The notes beneath the pieces were generated by a model, which made no database searches, was not told the origin of the DNA, and was given only the letters and a program-made list of their open reading frames with translations. Below are positions 58,131 to 64,000 of a stretch of 64,000 bases of DNA, piece by piece (position 1 is the first letter of the stretch; each line of letters starts with the position of its first letter). This DNA comes from Blepharisma stoltei (taxonomy: Eukaryota; Ciliophora; Heterotrichea; Heterotrichida; Blepharismidae), in contig CAJZBQ010000016.1 of the NCBI GenBank assembly GCA_914767885.1, positions 62,001 through 126,000 of the forward strand. Reading direction: 5' to 3'. A program made the translations under genes and the position numbers.

Positions 58131-60756
58131 TTATTTTTTCCCTTGAAAATAGGGCGAGTTATAAGCTTCAATAACGTCCCACCTCCTGTCTTGATCATAC
58201 TCTAAGCATCTTCTGATAAAATCTTTGCATTCATTAGAAATTCCTGACTTATTCGGAAATTCAACACTGGTCGCATTAATTATAACCTGGTTCTTCAAGA
58301 CTTTTTCTTGTGCCATGTTGTGACCGAAAGGTCTTTGCCCATACAATAATTCAAAAAAAATTACCCCAGCACTTCATATGTCGACTTTTGAAGAAATTAG
58401 AGGTGGAAGATGCCCTGTCTGAAAGCACTCAGGAGCTTGATACCAATAAGTCCCTACACCTTGACTAGTAAGTTCTATATTACTATTGCTAGGCTCCATA
58501 ACTTTGGCTAGCCCAAAATCAGTTATTCTAATTAAAATGAATTTTTAACATTTTATCTCCTAAAATAAATACAATTTTCCTATTAATATACACCTAAAAT
58601 ACAATATTTTTACATTTCCATTATTCAACAATATATTATGCGGCTTCAAATCATAATGAATCACTTTTTCTTTCTGTTCATTCAAGTATTTCAGCCCACA
58701 AAAAATCTGTATCATCACGCTTTTGGCTTCTTTTTCTGTCAAAGTTTTGTGTTTTTTCAAATATGCCAATTGCCCGAGGATGGCGCTATCTTGCACCATT
58801 CTCGGGCAATTCAAAAATGGCCCCACACCGGGAATCGAACCCACGTGTGGGGCCATTTTTGGTGTGTGGCCAACATAGACTTACACGCACCAAAAATGGC
58901 CCCACACGTGGGTTCGATTTCCGGTGTGGGGCCATTTTTTGAATTGCCCGAGGATGGCGCAAGATAGTGCCATCCTCGGGCAATTCCTATACATATGCAG
59001 ATCGTCCCCAGGGCAATACTCTAAAACAGTGCAAAAACAGTTATTATCGATTTCTAAGGTATCAAAATGCTTGACTATTCTAGGATGGTCAAGTTCTCTG
59101 TGAATGTGGTTTTCTCTTAAGGCGTGCTTGATATAATTGGCTTTTATGGCTTCGCCCCATAAAGGGTTTAATTGGTGGAATTTTATAGCGAGGTAAAGAT
59201 GCTCTTGGAGATCATAAGCTTTGTAGACTTCACTGTAGCCGCCTTTTCCTAAGAGGGAGAGCAAGAGATAGCGCTTGTGGAGGACTGGTCAGGCTTCGTG
59301 GTCTTCAGTTTCTTTTGCGTATTTTGCAGAATCTTCTTCATTGATTCGTCGGCATTCTTGAATGTGGACGTTTTTCTCTCTTTCTAGCCTCTCTATTGTT
59401 TTATTTTAATAGTGACTTATAAGATGCAAAAGCATTGGCTTATTTTTGGGGAAATTATTACCAATTTTTAATATAAATTCTCCCCATTTATACAAAAAAA
59501 TATAATTTTTCTTTTAATTCAGCCTCTTCTCTATTAAGAAGTTTCAATTTTAGCGGCAAAGTTGCAGCAATATCATCGTCAATTTTTTTCGACTTTTTCA
59601 GCTTATCTAATTGTTCTTTCTGTGCCGCAATTATTGGCAGCCTCGCTTTTACCTCAGTAATCTCTTTCCCGTCTTCCCAATATTCTTGAAACTTCGCAGA
59701 CTCCCTTACAGTCACTACCTTCCCAAGCCTATAAGAATCATTAAACAGCTTAACCTTCAATTCCTGTCTCTTTTTTTCCTCATAAGCTCTCAGTGACTTA
59801 ATTAATGCATTTTTCCCTTTTTCAGCAGAAATCGTTAAATTTTGATGTTCCTCAGTAAGTGTTTTGAGTTCCTCATCTTTTTTCTCAAGCTGGTGCTTTA
59901 AGTTTTCAATTGCTGCATCTTTGCTGGCGAGTTTTTTATCGTTTTCTGCTTGTGAGATTTCGAATATTTTTAATTCTTGTTGGAGTTTTGCAATTTTTTG
60001 ATTAAGGGAATTAACAAGTGAAGACATCATGATGTCTGATGGTATTCGAAAATAAAGAGAAAGGGAAGAAAATTTAACTCCCCCCCCTCCGTGAGTGAAA
60101 AAAAAAATTTTGTTCACTCACGGAGGGGGTTAATTTATTTTTTTTAAAAAATTTATATATAAATTTTATAAAAAATATTTTTTTTCGAAATTTAAAAAAA
60201 TCCTAATTCGCAAAAATTGGAAAGCAAAAATTAATTTAATTTATAAAATTTATGTTTTAAAAAGTAATTCGTTCAAAATTAAACAGAATTAGCTCTAGAT
60301 TTCATTATAATAATTATCATTTATATATCAAATTTTTTTTCCATAAAAAATTTTTCTATTATAAAATTTTTGTTCACTCACGGAGGGTGGGTTTTTGGGC
60401 AAAAAATAGCGATTTTTCTAATGGTTTTGTTCACTCACGGAGGAGGGGGAGTAAGTAAAAAATTAATTTTTTTTAAAAAAAATAAGGATAATATAAAGAA
60501 AAATGTATAAATCAGTTTTAAATAAATCTGAAGGTTCTGATACACTATTTGGATTATCAATTATCATATTCTGGGAACAATCAGAATCAAGAGAGGGGTC
60601 CTCCATTTGGCGCCTTTTTGTACCGCTAAAGTTCCCTTTTTTCTTGTCAATACGAGCCAAATCATCATCTCTTGCCCTTGTTCGTTTTTTTGGCTCATTA
60701 GGAGAATTTTGTGCAGAGTTTTCTGCTGAAACTGTTTTGGAGTTCGGCGTGTTCAT
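58131..60756 (-). CDS. TLK: Tousled-like protein kinase (TLK)
   Basis: The ATG at 60756 opens a basic, disordered N-terminus (..[21 protein letters not shown]..); it joins across the compound IES 60077-60520 to a long coiled coil (60030-59400) and then the kinase domain: [34 protein letters not shown]-type VAIK lysine, [35 protein letters not shown] (His-Tyr-Asp as in TLKs), [31 protein letters not shown]. TLKs phosphorylate Asf1 and act in chromatin assembly. IESs 59396-59504, 58764-58991 and 58526-58606 are removed in frame. If the N-terminal join is wrong, the start is ATG 60030. Confidence 0.88.
58526..58606. other. IES, 81 bp, in TLK gene
   Basis: TA-bounded. The join ..[14 protein letters not shown].. 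is in frame. Confidence 0.88.
58764..58991. mobile_element. Family B palindromic MITE/IES, copy 4 (type B1)
   Basis: 228 bp. CCCGAGGATGGCGC hairpin ends, inner inverted repeats with GTGGGTTCGATT. The join ..[13 protein letters not shown].. matches the TLK hinge. Confidence 0.92.
59396..59504. other. IES, 109 bp, in TLK gene
   Basis: TA-bounded. The join ..[14 protein letters not shown].. keeps the coiled coil in register. Confidence 0.8.
60077..60453. mobile_element. Family A MITE/IES, copy 4 (377 bp)
   Basis: CTCCCCCCCCTCCGTGAG start, GGAGGGGGAG end, TAA duplicated. It abuts a 67-bp AT-rich segment (60454-60520). Removing both gives the in-frame join ..[12 protein letters not shown]... Confidence 0.8.
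60454..60520. other. Putative IES, 67 bp, abutting family A copy 4
   Basis: TA at 60452 and 60519. Its length matches the commonest short-IES size here (64-67 bp). Confidence 0.6.
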
Positions 60757-60855
60757 TAAAACTGTGACGCAATTTTTTTGTGGATAAATGCGTTTTCCTA
60801 TGCTATTGGGCGAATTTTTTCTTCTTAAGACATTTTTCTAACAAAAATGGCAAAG

Positions 60856-61688
60856 CTAAGGGTTTTTACTGACTCCCCCCCATCCTTGATCGAACGACTC
60901 GCCATCGTTCGATCAAGGACGGGGGTTAAAAAAAATTTTTATATCTAAAATATAAAAATATATATATATATATTTTTTTATTTACTTTTAAATAAGAGGT
61001 TCAGAGTATTTTACAGCAAAAAATTGAATTAATTTCATAAAAAATACCAATTTTTAATATTTTTATTTATTAACTTTATAAATTTTAATTTGTTCCTGAT
61101 TAAATTAATTTTTTTTTAAAATTTTAAAAAATCTCTATTTTATTAGATTATTGAGTTTTTAAGCCTAGGCTGATGACTGAATCACTTCATACGGTTGATT
61201 TCGAAGCTTTTTGTCGTCTCAAAGTCTCTGAAAACAACTTTATTATGTATATCTTCCGAAGCTTTTGATAACTAATATATTTTTATTTATAAAAATTTTC
61301 ATGATATGAAAATCGTTCGATCAAGGATGGGGGTTAATTTTTTCCCAGTTTTTAGGAATTTTTACAGTCAATCGTTCGATCAAGGATGGGGGGGGAGTGA
61401 GGAAAATGTCGGAAAATTTCTGTCCAAATTGAGCAAATTTCATTAAAAATTCCTGATTAAAAACCAGGTAACCATTAAAAGTGCTTTTTGAGCTTTTTGA
61501 GAGCTTGTGTCGAGGAATTTTTCTATAGAAGTTTGGTCAGAATATTGAGGTTTTTGTGTTGGAGGAGAGCTAGGAGGAAGCGTAGGAAGGGGGCCGAATA
61601 AGCGAGCTTCAAGATTGACAATTCGATGACTTAAGGCACCTACGCTTTCTGCGATATCAGTTTGATTTAATGAAGAGGGATCTTGCAT
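60856..61688 (-). CDS. Small coiled-coil-start protein, uncharacterised
   Basis: ATG 61688. The N-terminus QDPSSLNQTDIAESV and SHRIVNLEARLFGPLP resembles the short heptad/LEARLFG start seen in small dynactin p24-type subunits, but this is only a hint. A Pro/Ser-rich linker and a helix follow. The frame breaks at ~61450; either a 20-nt GT..AG segment or a 32-bp TA/TTAATG-repeat segment removes the break. A family E element (60873-61397) then lies before the stop (UAG at 60856). Confidence 0.5.
60873..61397. mobile_element. Family E MITE/IES (525 bp), TGA target duplication
   Basis: CTCCCCCCCATCCTTGATCG start, GGATGGGGGGGGAG end, inverted ATCGTTCGATCAAGG motifs three times inside. Flanked by TGA on both sides rather than a TA. 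Confidence 0.8.
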
Positions 61689-61699
61689 TTTAGAATAAA

Positions 61700-61999
61700 T
61701 TATAAATTAGGTAATAAAGAATTTAAATAGTAAAAAATTGGGGCGATTTTAAAGTAAAATTTTTATAAATTATATAAATGTTAGTTTTGCTTTAAAAATT
61801 ATTGATAAACTATATAAATTAAAAAGAATTTAGCTCATTCTATGCCTTTATGATTGCAAAAGTCGTATTAAAAAATGATTATTATAAAGGAACTTAATAA
61901 TTTTTTACCAACAAAATCTATAGATGGTGAACAGAAAAGCTAATTTAGGAGCTTGCTGAAGAGTCATATTTATAGAAAAGAGAATTTTTAAATATAGGC
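61700..61999. other. Intergenic, AT-rich
   Basis: No gene or repeat seen between the small protein gene and the tRNA. Confidence 0.5.
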
Positions 62000-62071
62000 G
62001 CAAGTGTAGTGTAGTGGTTATCACATCTGCCTCACACGCAGAAGGTCGTGGGTTCAATCCCCACCACTTGT
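62000..62071 (+). tRNA. tRNA-Val (anticodon CAC)
   Basis: 72 nt. Acceptor GCAAGTG pairs with CACTTGT, D-loop AGTGGTT, anticodon stem CTGCC..GCAGA-type with CAC in the loop, T-arm GTGGG TTCAATC CCCAC. A T-run follows at 62073, fitting RNA polymerase III termination. No intron. Confidence 0.93.
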
Positions 62072-62079
62072 ACTTTTTG

Positions 62080-62608
62080 AGTCTTAAGTTTTTAAATATA
62101 TCTTTATTTTCTAATAAAATTAAATTAATATGCTTTAACGTATAAAAATAAAATCTGAATTAGCAGATAGTCATAATAAATTAAATATAACTCAAGATTC
62201 TTTAGCTGAAATATTTTTACTTTTATATTTTAATCTAAACTTATTTTTGCTTCCTTCTTGAATGATTATTTGAATTGACCTACCTTTTCAGGCAGTCTTA
62301 ATATACATAAGGTCTTTATATTTATATTATGATTTTAATAGGTGTTTTATATAATCAATCTCATAATCTAGCTTTTCCTCCATAAAAATTGCATTTTATC
62401 TTGGGTTATAAATATAATTTTAAAATGAAATAATTAAGGAGAATTTAACTCAAATATCTCTTAAGTTGTAATCTTGGAATTTATGTATCAATTTAATGAA
62501 TCTCCCAATTCAAAAATTAAAAATCAAATAAATATTTTTTTAATTTATTTTCATATTTATCCCTATCGATTCAAATAAATATAGTATATATTTCAATTCC
62601 CTATAAAT
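62080..62608. other. Intergenic, nothing recognised
   Basis: AT-rich, no conserved ORF. Upstream region of the membrane protein gene. Confidence 0.5.
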
Positions 62609-63437
62609 ATGGAAGGCGGGAAAAAGCCACAAATCTACTTCTCAATCTCAGCATTCATAGTCCTCCTTTGCATTTTCCAAGAAGAATTTTTTATGCTTCC
62701 AATTGAGTCACTATTCCCAGGCCACGCAATTTATTACATCATAACCTTTGTTTTGCGGTATCCAAATTCCCACCAAATCCGGCGTATTCTTGTAACATTT
62801 TCTTTATCATTTGGAGAAGTCATATTAACGAGCCTGATATTTGGGGCAGATCTTCATAGATCTTTTACAATTCTTATTACAGAATTTGTAGTAATTTATA
62901 TTGCACACACTCTCTTGAGCCCTAGAGAAATTTATGAGTCCTTTAAAAAATATATCAAAATGGACTGGCTTATCAAGCTAATAATTTTTCTATAAAAAGC
63001 TTTAAAACACTCCAATAGGGTATAAAGCTTTTCGTACAGTGGTTTTTAATTTAGAAGCTATTTGGAGAGCAATTTTACTAGTATCTGCTATGCATTCAGT
63101 TATTACAATTCATAAGCTGTCACAATATTCAATTGTGCTAGGAGTTTTAATTGGAGTAATGAAGATGGCAACAGCTGCTATTGTCCATGTAATTGATGGA
63201 TTTTTGTGTGTGGATGTCCCTGTAAGAGAAATTGAAGTCTCAGGAGTAGGGATTTATTTCAGAAACGGAATCATTGTGTCAACTTTAAGCTTGATTTTGC
63301 TGTCGATATCAGAGACTGGAACATCTTATGACATTTTGTATGAAACCACCCCAGATTATGCGAAACTTATAACAAGCATATACTTTATGCTTTGGTACAC
63401 TCATGACAGCATTGAGTATGGATCATTTTTCAAGTAA
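62609..63437 (+). CDS. Polytopic membrane protein, possibly TRIC-like
   Basis: ATG 62609, ~265 residues, about seven hydrophobic segments. A KAFRTVVFNLE stretch followed by a glycine-containing helix (..VLGVLIGVMKMATAAIV..) is loosely like the trimeric intracellular cation channel (TMEM38) family. A 28-bp TA-bounded insert (62995-63022) with repeated TATAAA..GCTTT flanks is removed in frame. The family call is tentative. Confidence 0.6.
62995..63022. other. Very short IES candidate, 28 bp
   Basis: TA at 62993 and 63021. Flanks TATAAAAAGCTTT and TATAAAGCTTTT. Removal replaces an in-frame UAA and gives ..LIIFL|YKAFRTVV... Confidence 0.65.
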
Positions 63438-63448
63438 AAATATTTTTA

Positions 63449-63582
63449 CTCCTCTTCATCCTTGGCATTCCAAAAATTCGATCAAGTAATTGATATAAAA
63501 TATGTTTTTTATTGAAGCATTTTTTAGTTTATAATATGAAAATCAATTTCTAAGAAAAATTTCTCGATCAAAGATGGAGTTA
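63449..63582. mobile_element. Small decayed family E-like element (134 bp)
   Basis: CTCCTCTTCATCCTTGG start and CGATCAAAGATGGAG end, TTA both sides, intergenic. Confidence 0.6.
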
Positions 63583-63693
63583 ATTAAAATTTTCATATAT
63601 TTTACGATATTTTTGCCTACTTTTGTCTTAAAAAACACATAATTCCTTTAGCTTAAGCTAATATTTCAATCAAAACATATTGAAAATAATAAA

Positions 63694-63984
63694 ATGAAAA
63701 AGAACGATCCCGTTCGCAGGAAAAACTACGTAAAATTTTTGATCAGAGAAGAAGAAAAAGCTAACAAAATTAAAGAAAAAACAAAAGAAAAGAGAGATTT
63801 AAAAGAAGCGATATCAGGGATTGCTAATAGTCTCAATCTAGAAGACAGCATTGAGATAAACATGGACGGGCCAAAGAAAATCATATCAAGGCGATCCCAT
63901 GAGGTAACAATGAAGAAAAAGATCAGAAAATGGAAAAAAGAGCCACTGCCAGCTGATGCTATGGACGAATATACAGAATTCTAA
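63694..63984 (+). CDS. Small basic protein, uncharacterised
   Basis: ATG 63694, UAA 63982-63984, 96 residues, very Lys/Arg/Glu-rich with a central helix (..REEEKANKIKEKTKEKRDLK..) and a C-terminal KKKIRKWKKEPLPADAM block. No IES or intron. Not recognised; could be a ribosome- or nucleolus-linked protein, on composition only. Confidence 0.6.
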   Translation: MKKNDPVRRKNYVKFLIREEEKANKIKEKTKEKRDLKEAISGIANSLNLEDSIEINMDGPKKIISRRSHEVTMKKKIRKWKKEPLPADAMDEYTEF

Positions 63985-64000
63985 CCATAATCCTTTTTCT

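Noticed and set aside
58786-58983. Open frames through the family B palindromes (also near 24040, 46080)
   Set aside because: Both strands are open because the sequence is palindromic; they interrupt conserved protein domains.

Overview
This window looks like germline (micronuclear) DNA of a heterotrich ciliate, most likely Blepharisma. Four observations support this. (1) In-frame TGA codons sit repeatedly at conserved tryptophan positions (WD40, kelch, kinase, AP-3 mu, channel pore and lipase proteins), so UGA reads as Trp and only UAA/UAG stop. (2) Introns are 15-16 nt with GT..AG ends; eight were found. (3) Nearly every gene is cut by AT-rich or repeat-derived segments bounded by a TA at each end, and removing them to leave one TA restores an intact conserved protein. 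These are internal eliminated sequences (IESs). (4) Several IESs are repetitive: MITE-like, palindromic or SINE-like. The species is inferred, not proven. CDS spans below run from start to stop of the germline gene and include introns and IESs.

Layout. 1-3942 (-): a RapGAP-domain protein running off the left edge. 4.3-25.3 kb: a tandem array of three convergent gene pairs, each a zinc-motif/coiled-coil/pentapeptide/WD40 gene (+) facing a zinc-motif/coiled-coil/kelch gene (-), with decayed relics on both flanks and many insertions, followed by a kelch-PP1 phosphatase (PPKL, -). 26.1-40.9 kb (+): a CDKL kinase, a cyclic-nucleotide-binding-domain K+ channel with a C-terminal zinc knuckle, and a ferlin. 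41-46.3 kb: an acid lipase (-) and a membrane RING-H2 protein (+). 46.7-54.2 kb: a small WGFL-motif protein (-), casein kinase 1 (+), a tandem cyclic-nucleotide-binding protein (+) convergent with a PKA-like catalytic subunit (-), a mitochondrial membrane protein (-) and AP-3 mu (-). 54.5-64 kb: an SRPBCC protein, a bZIP factor, an AT-hook protein, a Tousled-like kinase, a small coiled-coil protein, tRNA-Val(CAC), a TRIC-like membrane protein and a small basic protein.

The mobile fraction falls into recognisable groups. Family A/E has CTCC..GGAG ends and TTA/TAA/TGA target duplications. Family B (~225 bp) is built of palindromes. A GC-richer SINE-like family has 15-17 bp target duplications. 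One TIR transposon with a 9-bp target duplication lies inside the ferlin gene, and one ~1.8 kb TIR element with a decayed ORF lies inside the lipase gene. Three insertions can be joined in frame only at non-TA direct repeats, which does not fit the TA rule that explains the rest.
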